Shown here one piece after another: positions 1 to 14,062 of a stretch of 64,000 nucleotides of DNA (the stretch's first letter is position 1; the number at the start of each line of letters is the position of its first letter). Origin of the DNA: Heterostelium multicystogenum (lineage: Eukaryota; Evosea; Eumycetozoa; Acytosteliales; Acytosteliaceae). Where the stretch lies: NCBI GenBank assembly GCA_003667245.1, contig RCNN01000009.1:1-64000 (forward strand), written 5' to 3'. The translations under genes and the position numbers were made by a program. The notes under the pieces were generated by a model that had not been told where the DNA came from, did not search any database, and was given only the letters and a program-made list of their open reading frames with translations.

Positions 1-485
1 AAATTATATTAGAAAGATCATTTTCAATATACTATAGAATAATACAACAAACAAACAAACAACAGGCAAATTGCAAAGCAAATAACAAAGCAATAGCAAC
101 CTTATTTATTCATACTTGCCACCCCACCCCACAAAAACACTCGCAATAACATCCAATACAACAGTAACATAATAGTTAGTGACAATCATTAGTAATATTA
201 ATAGTAAAAGGAAATATCTAAAGAATATTAGACAATAAACTAAACAACCAGTCACTATACTCTACCCTCATGAATAGGTTATTTATTTAAAAGCAAACAA
301 AAAAAGGAATCAACAACAGCAAATATTATTAATATATCAATATATAAATACTTATAATTATATATTAAAGTTAGTGAAAGATTCCACAGGTGTTGTGTTG
401 TTTTTCGATATTGTTTTATTTGAATCTAAATAAATAATAGAGAGTTAAAGATATATAGATATAGACATAGAATATAGATATAGAC
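1..485. other. AT-rich region upstream of the first gene
   Basis: No gene is visible here. The stretch is A/T-rich with A-rich tracts and short ATA repeats just before the ATG at 486, as expected for a dictyostelid 5' flank and 5' UTR. A promoter is inferred from position only; no specific factor site is recognised. Confidence 0.5.
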
Positions 486-3400
486 ATGAGTGAATCCTCA
501 TTCGGTCAATTAAAATCACACACTTCTTCTTTGAAAAGAAAATTCCTTCAAGACACACGTGAGTTATTATTGTCAATCAGAATTTTTGATTGTTTGGTAA
601 TGTTTTTTTGCTAACTCTGATTTTATAATGAGCAGCCGATGAAAATATTAGTTTTGAAAATCAAATTTACAAGGAGATCGAGGAATTAGAGAAAGAGGAT
701 GAGAACAAGCAGCATCACCAATCACTGATAAGCTTTGGTGGATTCTCTCAGTCTTCACCTTCATTGCCAAGATGGACTGGTGACCTCTCCGCCAAATGTT
801 GGATTGTCAAACAACAGCAGCAGTGGTAGTATAGGTGGAATTGTAACAATTTGGCAAATGGTGACGACGACAATATTCCAAATTCTCACAAGTCAACTCG
901 TTACTTCCCCACTAAAGGCAGCTCCAAGGGCACAAGCAGTGCCAATTCTAGCAACCAGAATAGCTTCTCGAATTATAATACTAAGCAGAGGCCACAGCAA
1001 CCATAGCTCAGCATCTAATTACAAAAATTTTTGGTGGTCCAGGAGGAGGTGGAAGCAACAACGGCAGTGCGTCTAATTACTCCATTTACAACAGCGCCCG
1101 GTGGCAGTAACAATGGAAGTTCATCGGAGTTTCAGTATTTTCGCAAATCATAGCAACAATGGCAGTGCATCTAACTACAGTGTGTTTGGTACACAACAAA
1201 ATCAACCCAATGTGAGGATCCACACACCTGCAGGAAGCAGCAACAGCAGTGCATCGAATTACAACGTTTTTTGCTACACCACCAAAATGCAAATGGTGGA
1301 AGTAACCAGTCGAGTTTCGTATAATTTGGAAACAACAGCAATGTAGGGAAGCAACAACTCGAGTTTCAGCAGCATTTGCTCCACCTTCCACCCCAATCAG
1401 CAACAGCAAACTCTGCAAGTCCTCAACATACCAATAATAGACCATTCACCCCAACTACTCTCATGGAAATTCTCCAAAAAACATCTGAAGAGCAATCACA
1501 CAAAAAAAACTCTTGGTACAACAGCAACTCGCTCAACAACAGACACAACAACAGGCAAAACAATATCTACTACAACAGCAACAACTGTTCCAACAACAGG
1601 ACAGCAATCATAATAGCAGCAGCTCTCTAGTCAGCGATGGTAGTAGGAGCAGCAATGAGCATTAACAACCTTATAAATCCAGACTCTGTTTTACTGCCGC
1701 CTCGCTCCGATTTTACATTGTCACCACAGTCCTCTCAGTCGTTACGATCCAACGGTGGTGGAAGTAATAATAGTAGTATGATTCTTACACATAAGCACAA
1801 CCAATAACACATTCAGCAATACCAGCAGTGTTGTGAGTAGCCTCTACACACGAGCAGTAACAACAGCAGCATTAATATGGCAATTGATGGTTTGCATATT
1901 TCAAATCACAGTGGTCAATACAGTGGTAACGTCAGTCGCGTTGGCAGTTGGAAACGTCACCAATATTCACAGTGGTCGTCGTCCACAGACCTTCCACATC
2001 GAACTTTATGAACTCGGCCAGTCTTACAAATATGCTAAAATGGTTGGGTATGGGTTAAGAATCGTCAATCAATTCTTATTATTGGTCCAAACGGCATTGG
2101 AAAGAGCTTCCTGCTGAATACCATCCTGAGATCTACATTCATTCCAACCGCATCCCCAATCTCGCCCAATCCTTGGTAGTCATCGTGGATTCACTGAAAA
2201 AGACTCTTCAATGATATTGAAACAAGTAACATTCCGATGTAATGGAGTATTCTAGCTACTTCCTTTTGAATCAGTTGAAGAATCATTTGAATCAAACAAT
2301 CGAATCAGGTCAAAATTGATCAGCGTTACACACTTGATAGTTCTTTCCATCAGTCTGTTGATTGGACCAAAGAGCGTGAATTGGAGATGGAGTCTATTTA
2401 CAAAACCAGCCAGTATATCCATACCAAGGTTTTCCCAGTGGCTCAATGACAACCCATACTTTTTTGTTGCCTCAAGGTAGACTTGGACCAGCTCAAATGT
2501 TTTAGATTCGCCTACGGTGCCCTCTGCGAGTTAGTAGTAGAGTTTATTTCAGAGTCTGATCTCAGACAGTGTCTATGGGAGTTGCATACTTATGAAGCTG
2601 ACAAGTCAGTTCCCATGAATCCTAAGCGTTTGGAGTTCCTTACTTGGACCTATGCTTCTGTAGTTGAGGGTGCAACAGCTTCCACTAGTGGTCGTACAAT
2701 CAACTTGATCTTGGACTGCAAAAATAGCTGGGATCTTCCACTCTCTGATAATGTGAGACAGCTTCTTGGCAAGACTGTACAGTTCAGTGGTACTGGAAAG
2801 GACCACAACGTAGATCGTATCTACATTCGTGAAAAGCTAAAAGAAACACTTGCGTGTTATGGTTATATCACTGGAAGCTTCTTCTTCCGTTTACCATGTA
2901 GTATTTTATTAGGTTCGTCGTGAAATCTCCATTCTCTCGGATGATACACGTCGTGGAAATGTATCAAAGTTCACCGCTACACGTATGCTTAACGACGCGG
3001 AGCAAATTTTGCTCGCATTCGACTATCGTGGTTTATCGGCTGACGTAGCAGACCTCCTCATCGGATCAAACTTTATGCAGAAGCTCTCCAACGAAGGAAC
3101 TGTCCAATTTATCGAACTTGTGAAAAGTTCCAAAACAAAACACCTTTATCCCAAGGGTATCTATAACTCCAAAGGACTGCTCATTACCCAACTAAAGAAA
3201 CTATATAGAAATTCAAGAAATCCCACTACCAATTTCGATCAAATACTTAATAATTTTTAAACTGTTACAATTGATGGTAAGTTTATTAATTCACTAATTG
3301 ATCAGCAACATAAATTAACTTACTTTATAATATTAGCCATTATTATATTTATCGGCTGAATTGAATAAGGCACTTCCATTGGAGTATTGCAAGCTCCATT

Positions 3401-6400
3401 GGATCACTGAAACAATTGAAGGACATTACAAACATTCCATTGTTGATACAGATTATTCATCAAGCCACCCACACCAGTTGGACAACTCAGCATAATCTAC
3501 TTGATAAATTCAAGGAGAATGTTTTCAAAAAGACAACTTTGTTGCATCAATACTTTAAGACCACAACTCAACCATCACAGCCACAGCAACAATCACTTCA
3601 ACTCGCTCAAAAACCATCAACGTTTCAAAATGCAACAAAGAAAGCACAAGATCAACCACAGAACACAAATACATCGACATCCAATTCAAATGTTTTGGCA
3701 TCGACATCGCCAAAACAACCAATTGTTATTAATTTAACTGGAAGTGGTGGAAGTAGCAATTCAATTGTTAGTCCACCAATAACAGAAACTCAGTCATCCT
3801 TCTCTCAACCAAGTAAGCCTGCAACTTCTCAGATTGTTGTTGCTCCCCCTAAATCACCAACCCAGATGATTATCGATGATAACTTGTCAAGCTCGTTTAA
3901 GGAACAACTCCAGTTGTCCTCCACACCCACCAGTGGAATCAGAAGCAACAACTGGCGTAGTCAGTATCTCCAGTACAAACAAGTAGGTTCAGTACCTGGA
4001 AACAACACAAGTGGAATGGACCGTATAAGCTCATCTTTCCGAACACGTTTTTCTGGATGGAAGAGAAAGCTATTGGCTTATATCAGTTCGGAGGCATCAG
4101 AGTCGGTCTTCCTCAACAAGGTGTCGGAGTGTGAGCAATTCGCCCGTGCCGAATGGGATAGATTCCGTGAGAACTCACCTGATCAAATTACTACCATCTC
4201 TGACATCTGCTCTAATCTCTACTCACTTTCATCCAGCTCACGTCTTACCAGTGGAAGCCACAATGTTGACTTTTACAATAACTATGCAAGCAATCCTGTG
4301 ATTTTGCTCTGCCGTACACTGATCCACTGGACACCGATATTCTGGCGTGAAAACGTTGTAGAACGCATGCCATTGTTGGAAGAAGAAATCATCCAATTCT
4401 CAAGAAATCTCCTCAGTGAGATTAGCAAGTTGCTTATAAATAAGGTAAACATGCCAGCCGAAGAGAAATTGCAACACACTAAGCTACTCCAATACTGCCA
4501 GTCGGCAACTGATCGTAATGTTCACAACAAGATTCAGTTTATCCAGAGTTTCTTCATTGGTCAAAACATGACCCAATTGTTCTACGCAATTTGTTTAGAC
4601 ACTCTCTGCTTCAGAGTTGACCTCAAAGACTGCAGCAGATCCCAAGCAGCCAATAAGATACCACGAATTGATTGAGATGTGCTTCCACAGTGCTCCCTTG
4701 ATGGCTGCATCTAAAATTCAGCAGAAACTCCTCGAAATGTTGAGAACAGCTCTCACCTATCTCGACTCCATCGAAAAGCATCTTGAACATACCATGCAGT
4801 ATCTTCTAAACTCACCATTCCGTATCAAACGTCAGATGCAAATGAAGCCAAAGATAGACTTTACACTCAATGTCATTGATAATTATATTAATTTAGTTGA
4901 TCCAATCGAGGATCCAAATCAACCAACCAACACTGTCAATTCACCTCTTTCCCCATCAACATCATCTTTAAATAATAGCAATAGCTCATGTAGTTCTAGT
5001 AGTAGATCACCATCGCCTCAGTCTTCCCCAAACATGGTATCATCACCCAACACCATCTTCCCCACAGGATAAAATGGAAGTAGACCTTGATGGTACTGGA
5101 TCAGCCAATCCACCATTTAACAAACGTATTAAGAAACCAACCACCGACACTTCCTATGCATCCGAATCCCAAGGATCTATTGTATATACACCCAAAAACC
5201 ATTTTAAATCCCCCACAAACACCTGCACCTTTACTTCAACTTTGTATTGCAAAGATCTGCCAACAAATCCATGCAATACGTAATGTTGCACTCCCAGAAG
5301 AGTTGCTTCAAAAGGTTATTACTCAATTCATCACTCAAGAGCCAATTAAGGGAGCAGGATCCTTACAGATTTCTCATCTGGACGATGCACTCTTAGTTCG
5401 TTTGCTGATCCCAGCACTACAGTCACTCGATCTTGAAGGAGCCAAGTATTTGTCTGCTCTTAGTATCCGTGCTATCGGAGCTACTTGTCCAAACTTGAAG
5501 AAGTTATCTTTGGCCCACTGTACCAATATTCCTTCAGAGTCTCTGGCTGCAATTGGAATTGCATGCAAACAACTGGAGTCTATAAATCTCAAGGGCTGTC
5601 TCCAAATGACAAATGTTGGATTGCTCAATGTAGTTCGTGGATGTCCCAATTTGACTAGTGTCGACCTGTCAGATGCATGAAAATCACAGACTCTTGCTAT
5701 CCATGAGCTTCTTCAAATTTCAAGACGTCTCCAAACTCTTGACCTTCGTCGTTGTCCACAACTGACTGATGCAGCCTTCCAATCATTCAACTTAACAACT
5801 CTTGTCAACATTGACCTCCTTGAATGCAGCCAAATCTCAGATGCAGCTGTTATCCAAATCTGTAATACTAGTAGATCACTTCAGTAGCATTAAACTGAGC
5901 AGCAAGAATATAACCGATCTATCTTTGAAGCGTATTGCCGCCAAGTGCAAGCAGTTGACTATCCTCGATTTGATTGCTTGTGAGAATATCACTGACTCTG
6001 GTGTTCAAGCTATTGTTCGTGCATGCCCTGATCTTATCTCACTCAATCTCTGCTCCTCAAAGAACATCTCAACTGCCGCTTTCCAGATTGATGAGGACCT
6101 AACAGACAGCAGTATGATGAGTACGAGTGACCATAATAGTAACTCAAGTATGGACTCATTAATGGCCGCTGCTGCCTCGACTGCCAACGAGTTGTGTCTC
6201 AAGAATTTGAAGAGTCTAGATCTCAACCGTTGTATCTCTATCACTGATACCTCCGTATTAACATTGACCATCCAAGCAAACAATGATCGAAACTATCAGT
6301 CTTGCCTACTGTGAGGATATCACCGATGAAGCCGTGATGACCATTGCCCAACGTTTGCATCATCTAAAGAACATCGATCTCTCCAAGTGCAAGCATATTA

Positions 6401-7170
6401 CTGATCAGTCTATCATCGAGATTTGTCAACAACAGAGGAAATGCACTTAACCGTTTGGTACTCTTTAGTTGTACTCAAGTCACTGATCTTTCCATTGTAA
6501 AGGTAGCATCAGTCTGCCGCTCACTGATCCATCTCGATGTTTCGCAATGTGAAAAGATAACAGATGCGTCACTAACGAAGATCTCACAGGGACTACCACT
6601 TCTCAAGGTTCTCTGTATGGAAGAGTGCGTTATTACAGATGTTGGTGTCAGCTCTCTTGGATCTACCAATGAAGGAATTGGTTGTCCACATCTTGAGGTT
6701 CTCAAGTTTGGTTATTGTCGTTTTATTTCAGATACTTCAATTGCCAAGATTGCATTTGGTTGTCCATTAATCGCATCAATTGATCTTTCTTATTGCAGTA
6801 ACTTAATAACCCAAGAGGGAATACGATCAGCCATCAAGATGTGGGCCAAATCTTCACACTCTACGTTTGAGAGGTTACAATTCACTTACCAATGAGAGTC
6901 TAATCGAAGGAGCACCCCTTAAACTAAAGTCTGTAAACCTTTCATGGTGTATCAATTTGGAAGACATTGCTCTCATTTAAACTTGCCAAAAGTTGCCAAC
7001 ACCTTGAAAACCTCGATATCTCACGTTGTCCAAAGATCTCAGACAACGCGTTGGAAACAGTCTTAGATTCATGCCCAACTATTCGTGTTGTAAATGTTGC
7101 CGGTTGCAAAGAAATCACAACCTTTACAATTCAAAAATTAGCATCTCTTGGAAAATCTATCTACAGATAA
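486..7170 (+). CDS. Very large P-loop NTPase / leucine-rich-repeat protein (many apparent frameshifts)
   Basis: I read this as one gene of about 2,000 codons. ATG at 486 opens a short exon, with an intron at about 559-635 and another at about 3277-3336. The N-terminal part (to about 1.9 kb) is Ser/Asn/Gly-rich with repeated NSSASNY-like units. A Walker A motif, IIGPNGIGKSFLLNTI, lies near 2077-2130. A helical region of unknown family (2.5-3.3 kb) and a Gln/Ser/Pro-rich linker follow, then from about 5.29 kb at least a dozen leucine-rich repeats of the AMN1/F-box-LRR type (C..ITD.s...ia..c..L..LdLs.C). The stop is at 7168. The reading frame changes many times, yet LRR spacing continues across each break, so the breaks look like indels and not decay. 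It might be two genes, but no AT-rich intergenic gap separates the halves. The function is unknown; the P-loop could be GBP/dynamin-like because of the SFLLN that follows it. Confidence 0.6.
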
Positions 7171-7362
7171 ATGAATAATAATAACAATAGCATGAACAAC
7201 AATAACACATAATAAAAACTTATGTTTTTAAGCTTCAACAATAACAAATCACAATTTGATCTTTCCAGTTTGCCATAACATCAAACAACAAGCAAAAAAC
7301 AAAATACTACTTGTATATAAAATTAATAAAATATGATATTTATATATCTACACTTAAAAGCT

Positions 7363-8960
7363 TTATTGTACTAAATTTATAATACACATCTTTGAGTTAT
7401 TGTTGTTATTATTATTATTATTGTTATTTTCATCATTGTTATTCTTAGTTTGATTATTATTGTTATTTGATGTAGTGTCATCGTCATTGCCGCTACTACT
7501 ATTGCGTTGGTCAATTGACATTCTTTGTTGCTCTTGTATATTTAAATTGTTCAATAAATCTCTCATTGATGGTAACTTATTTTCAGTAACAACAGGTTGT
7601 TGGGGAGGGTTCTGTTTGTGATTGTTGTTGCGGTTGATAGGATTTTTGGCCAATATGTTGATGTTGTTGTTGCTCACTAATATTTGACTTAGGTTGTTGG
7701 AAACTGATGAGGTGGAAATGATGGTGGAATGTTTCTATATACATGTGTTGAGTTATTAACATTGGGATGCTGATCATCATAGGGTTGTAGCATTGGAAGC
7801 TGACATCCTTCTTGTTGGTGCAATAGCAGATGTTTGAGTTGGCGAATGTTTAGTTGTACTGAACACTGGAGAGTATGGTGGCGATTGACCAAAAGGTGAT
7901 GTCATTGGTGAACCTGTGACAGAAGAGATTTCACTGCCACTGAAATGTTGGGGAGGAACCTCTGGAATTGTATCTAGATAAATATTTTTAGGAGTAGATG
8001 ACGACGACAGAGGTGATGAAGTGGAATATACGGCGATGCTAAATAGGGAGGATTTTGTGGTTGAGGTGGTGGAGCTTGTTGGATATGTTTGCTGAGGAGG
8101 CGGAGGGTAGTAATATTGTGGAGACAATGGTTGTGGTTGACCGTATGGAACATTAGGCAGAGACATTCTCCTTTCCATTCTTGTTTCAGATGGAGTTGGG
8201 CATGATGAATACATATCATATCTAGGCGATGTTGAGAGATTTCCTATGGAAGGCGCTCTAGGACGTCCAGAGTAAGGATGAAAATAGGTTGGAGAAATTG
8301 GTTTTTGTTGAAATTGTGGATTTGGAGGTTGATAATATTCCAATGGCGAATTATCTAATTCTTGTGAACTTATATTTAGAGAATTCAATCTCTTCATGTA
8401 CATTTGTTGTTGGTGATGGCCAATTAATTGTTGTTGCCTTTGTTGTTTTTGTTGAGCTCTTGGATCAAATTTCCAGTGAGTGATAAAATTACTCAGTTTG
8501 GGGTTGAGTTTCTACGACCCTTTTTTAAACTCTGGTGAGTTTGGAGTTTCTTGAGGAGAATCACCAGGGAAAGGGTTAGAGGTTTGGGGAGGTAAAGAAA
8601 CAGAGGCCGAAGGAGGAGAGCTATTCGGTTGGTGAAATTGTTTGGTTATTTGAATTATTGATGACTGGAGGTGGTGCATTGCCGCCCAGAGTCATATTAT
8701 TATATATATAAAGAGAAGCAAGAGAGGCATTAGGTCCTGGTTTGTATTTCCAGTGGGCCATCAGAGATTGCTTCTTTTTCTCATTTCATCATCTCTCTTT
8801 TTATCGTCCTGCTTGAAAGACTTTGGAGAATCGGATGAAGATTTAGGGGAATCCATTGGTTTAGGTCTGGATCATTTATTGGTTCCATTTCATTTGGGGA
8901 TTAGTATACTTCCAGGTTTAGATCATAAAAATTTAGAGGTTATTTTGTTGAATAACTAAT
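7363..8960 (-). CDS. Low-complexity Pro/Ser/Gln/Asn-rich protein with two HWK motifs
   Basis: This unrecognised protein is convergent with the LRR gene. The longest frame (8403 to 7777) is Pro/Ser/Tyr-rich, with repeated SP sites such as PYSPVF and TSPFGQSPP. Upstream it extends through a Gln-rich stretch and two related short motifs, LMAHWKYKP (about 8.74 kb) and FITHWKFDP (about 8.49 kb). Downstream, after frame changes near 7.78 and 7.65 kb, it continues into a conserved-looking segment, LPSMRDLLNNLNIQEQQR, and a poly-Asn tail ending at 7363. Composition suggests a disordered regulatory or nuclear protein with proline-directed phosphorylation sites, but that is inference. The start codon is not settled: the methionine near 8.86 kb is plausible but lies beyond at least one frame break. 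Confidence 0.5.
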
Positions 8961-11900
8961 TGGAATTGTTGATGTAACAATAACTCCTCTAAATTCTCTA
9001 TTAATTTGTAAGTGATTTGGAAGTGGATAATAATTGTTAATATATTATAATCAAAATTCCCATTTCAATTTTATTATTTTAATTAAAAATAACAACAACA
9101 ACTTTAAAGGATGAAGATGAGGGTGAAAAGTTATTTGGTAGAAGATTTATAATTTATAAACAAGTATAACAATAATAATAATTTTAGTGGTGGGCTGTTA
9201 TGATAGATTTTGTTGCTAACAATTGAGCTTGTATATACTAAAGCAGCAGGTTCAGTATCAACATCAGTAATCATGTATATTAAATTTATAATCGAATAAT
9301 AATAATATTGAATTGAATACCCATGAATGATTGATTTTTTAAACAACTCTAAGTTGTAATATTCATCTGGGGTTGTTGTTATGTTTGTTTTCTCATGTGT
9401 GGTTTGATATTGGTAGCAGTAGAAAATGAGGGTGAAGGTTGTAGTGAGATCACCAAAAGGGGTAGCCAACAGATACTGAGAAAAGTGTGAGGGTGTGCAC
9501 TTATATATCTTTTTGAGGATTGTTGTTTAATATGAAGTGTTGGTATTGGAGTAGCGGTATAGTATTGATTGAGTAGGGTTGATCTATACTATATATAACT
9601 GTCTCACTACCGGTGAAAGTGAATAGCGATTGCAATATGATTGAGGAGGGTGCAGTGGAACTTTAGTAGTGATTGATTGTGATGGGTAGCAGTGGCTGAA
9701 CAGCAACAATGATGTTATAAGATGATAAAGTTTATGATCAATAATAAAATATGGTACACTAGATCTATATTCATTTGGTATTGGAGGAGGTGATAAGAGG
9801 AGGTAAAACTATTTATAAATGAAATTCCAACCAAACATACAATTAAAATGCAATGCAAACCAAACCAAACCAATCAAACAAATAAACCAAAACAGTTAAA
9901 ATCCAAACAATACACATTAACAGCCAATAACTAACATCCAACGACTCATCATCTCCTCACCAAATCAATATTTGACGCTAGATGCTGATGATTTTATATC
10001 TTAACTCTTATCGACCAAAAAGAGGAATTAACTGATGTTAGAAGTTGTAACAATTTCACACTTGAAATTGTCATCAGGTGTTGGAAACATTGACATCTAT
10101 AAAGATATTTGAATGTATGTATATTACTGTACAACACTACACGTGGACATTGTCCTTTACAAAAACAAGACTACTTTAATATATAAATAGAAGTGATTGA
10201 ATTCGAATAGCATCAACAAACCTACTGAAAATAAATGACAGAAAATAGCAATAACAATGATTTATTACAGTGGAATTACTAGCGTATGAAATTACTGATG
10301 TTATAAAAATGAATGTTTTCTACTCTTTGTACTCCAACAATTGTTTAATAAATTTCCAGTGTGAGCATATTGATGCTCAACAACAATACCAATCGTCATT
10401 CTTTTGTCAGAGTAGGTAGATGTTGCTGGTTTAACCTATTTGTCCAGTAAAAATACCAAATCAACAAACTAAATCAAAGCAAAATAAAATATTTTGCCTA
10501 ACAATTTTAATTAATTTTTTTATTTGATCTAATCTAATCTGATTTATAAATTTGAAATAGATTTGATATATTTAATTACTATGGTTTCATTCGTAGAAAA
10601 CAATAATATTATTATGAATTGAAATGTTGGAATATAGACAATTTAGTAAAAACATACAAAAAAAAAAACTTATATAATGAAAAGAAAGTATTTTTGGAGT
10701 ATGATGATCATCAGAGTTCTTGTTGATCGAACCAGCAAAAAACCTATCATTAATTTATATCCATCATAAAATAAATATTTAATCCTCTAGTATTCTCAAC
10801 TTAGCTATTGATCCACCTGGTGAATTCTAGAAAAATTATTTAATAGAATAGCATTGTGATTGTTATGATTGGAAGAATGATCAAAGTTTAGATGACTAAA
10901 TTATTTGACATTTTCTGTATCTTGAATAATTAAATTTATTGATGGTGTTTGTTTGGTTCAGAATTACTAATGACAGAATAAATTTTGAATTATGATAATA
11001 AATTTAAAGTTGGTGGAAATACAATGAACTTTACATTGGATTGCATTGATGACATGAAGTTATAGCTCCTAATTAAATTGATTTACTGTTGATGTCTGAA
11101 CATCAGCATTCTTATTGAGTTGAAATTACAATATCCTTGGTTTAATAAATAATATTCATTCAGATTTGGGTCGAGATTCATTGATAGAACAAACAGGCAA
11201 ATTCATGTTTACATTGATTTGATTTGGTGTTTTTTTGGGAGACATTCATTATTTTCCAATTTTGGAAGCTGAAGATCATATACTGTTATTATAAAAGTTG
11301 TAGTTGTTGGTTATAAAATTTAAAACAAAATATAACCGCTTCGTATTTCTTCTCCTTATTAATGTGGGTTGGATGGATGGTTTCAATTTAACGATAGATA
11401 TTCTTTTCTTAATACAATACCATGATTCAAATTACTATTCTGCTATTATATGAATTCCTGATATTGAGATTTCAAAACTATTCTTTTAAAAAACGAGGAA
11501 GAGGAAATAAGAAGAAAAAAGCAGATCTGAACTGAATCTTTGATTTATGATATTTAAATTGAATATAAATAATTAATTCCTTTTATATATATTTGAAGTT
11601 ATTTCTTTCTGTATTTCTTTTTTCAGATTAACCCTTGACTTCTATCTGCTATCTATTCCTAAATTGTAAAAAACTTGTCTTTTGTTGTGGACATCACCAA
11701 ACTATTCAACAAGTCAACAAAAATAAAAAAAATATGACGATATTATTTTTGTTTTCTTTGCTTTTGCGCCTAGTCTGATGGTTGGTTTGGTTGATGGTTC
11801 AATAACTGCTATTTATAAACAATGTATTTAATAGATTTGGGTAAACAAATTTTAAAAAAAAATATATTAAACAAAACAAAAATAATAATAATAGAATGTG

Positions 11901-13612
11901 ATCTGCAAGTTCTGTTTTGTCTGTTTCCTATTTACTTACATGCCACTCCACTTAGTTCTACTCTTCTCTTCTTTTGTTTTGTGATTGATTTTTAATGTTT
12001 GAATTTTGATTGTTGAGTTGTAAGAAACTAAGTTAGCTGCAACAGCCCAGAATGGGGATGATTAAACAATACTGATGGTTCCTTGATCCATGGACTAATT
12101 ATTTTATTTTTGTTTTTTTTAAGTTACCTATTGCGAAAACCAAATAAACAACTACTAAGTTAACCACTTCTGCGCCAGAGAGAATTCATTTAATTCACAA
12201 CAGATTCTGAATTGGATTTGACTAATTTGGAATGTGTTTTTATGATCCTAAAGAACTTTATGTAAGTAGGCAGATTAAGTACAACAATAATATTGCATTA
12301 TTGAACCACAAACAATCATCTCTTCTCAATAAAACTTTCTTAATTCTAATACACAAGTGTAAGAAAATTAAACATCCTCTATTTTATTGTATCTTGTTGT
12401 TAGTTTTAAGAAAAACTCTAACAACGCAAACAATCTACCTAATCAAAAGGTCAAAGTGCTGCCCCACATTAATAGAAAATTTCTAATTAGAAATGTCATG
12501 GTCTAGGTCAACACTGAACAACATCTGCGGAGCAAATTACAACAACAGAGCAGTACCCAGTATTGATTCTGCCTCTGGAATCTAACCACAAAAATGGATT
12601 GTAAAAATAAAAGCAAATCTATTTTGAAAATAATAAAAGAAAATTACAACATCAAAACCTTCGTTTAGTTTATATCATATGGGTGGAGTGGAGTTTTATC
12701 GATATTGCATCAGGTCACTGTACAATATTTGTGCCATGATCACCTACCTATCGAGTAAACCCGCCTTTGTTTGAGCTAAAAACGATTAGGTTCTTAATAT
12801 AACACAATCTAAAATTGGAGATGGTAACTCTAAAAATTATTAAGTCCAAAATAAGAAAACGAACCATGTCTAGAAACCTCCAACAATGATATTATCAATA
12901 GTACAGTAAAAACAGTCTTGCCTTGTAAAAATTGATCAACTGTAGGAAAGGAAAAAGTTCTTGTTCCCATTTAACACAAAAAGGAGTGCTTTTTTTAAAA
13001 AACAACTACTTTTACCCAACTTTCGCAAAAATAACCCCCCACGTTGTCTGTCGAAGGCAATAAATAAAAAAAAGATCTACCCACTGCCCAACCAGTGAGG
13101 TTCACTATTTTTTGATAGATAAACAAATTTCTAAAAATGGAAATTTAATGTTGAAATGTGTTCGTAATTTTGAATTGTTCGTCATAAAAATACTGTTCTC
13201 CATTGATGAGATTATTTTTCAACCACAAGCTCAGTCACATCAGAAAAAAAATGGTTTGAACATCATCATTAGACCTTTTTCGATTTGGTTTGTTTGCAGG
13301 AGTTTTCTTTCTTTAAATGATTGTTTGCAGATTGTGATAGACACAACAGCAATGTGAATGCAGTATAATAAAATAGTCATTTATGGTGATTATAAAGATA
13401 TAATAATAGTGATTGTTACCTCAATGATTGGTTGATGGTTGCTTATATTGCTTAATGTGTAAAATTATAATTTAAATTAAAAATTATAATAGTAATTTAT
13501 TAAGTTATATGACTATTTGAGGTAAATCTAAATCAAATGGATGGTGGTCGCATTGGGATAACTTGTGCTTCTTTCGTCATTGTTGAAATTGTTATTTAAA
13601 ATGTTGTTTGAT
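8961..13612. other. Gene-poor AT-rich stretch of about 4.6 kb
   Basis: No convincing coding region is present. The few open frames (for example minus 9469-9131 and plus 12232-12486) are short, lack known domains, and are rich in the I/N/K/Y codons expected by chance in AT-rich DNA. The part near 9.0-9.8 kb probably holds the promoter and 5' UTR of the minus-strand gene ending at 7363. T- and A-homopolymers are frequent (for example about 10660 and 12112). I see no repeat family, tRNA or transposon, but an ncRNA would be hard to exclude by eye. Confidence 0.5.
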
Positions 13613-14027
13613 TCAGATGTAACTCAGATAGGGATAGGTGCGTTTTTCTTGGTAGTCTTCATCGCTCTGACAATCATCTTCATCACTATAAAAGTTGACT
13701 GGAGGTTCTAAGAATTCATCACTACTGCTGCTGTAGTCATCATCAATGCTACCAGTGGAATGATTTAATAAATTACTACTATTGCTGTTTCTTTGATTGG
13801 GTGCTAAATACAATTTAGAGAGAGGTGATTTGGAATGTTGCTGGTCGTGTGTTCTACTATTGCTAATATTATTATCGAAGTTATTATTATTGTCACTATG
13901 GTTGTTCACAATAAAAGAGAAATCTCTACTCTCTTTTAGTTTCTTTCTTGTTTGGAACTCCAAATTCTCAACATCACTAAGTCTCTTGTGTGCGGATAGT
14001 GGTGATATCGGTAAAGATTTATTTTTA

Positions 14028-14062
<35 letters not shown>

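Noticed and set aside
9131..9469. 112-codon minus-strand frame
   Set aside because: Rich in Tyr, Ile and Thr by chance, with no motif; probably 5' flank of the low-complexity gene.
12232..12486. 84-codon plus-strand frame
   Set aside because: It is AT-driven composition with no domain and no gene-like codon use.
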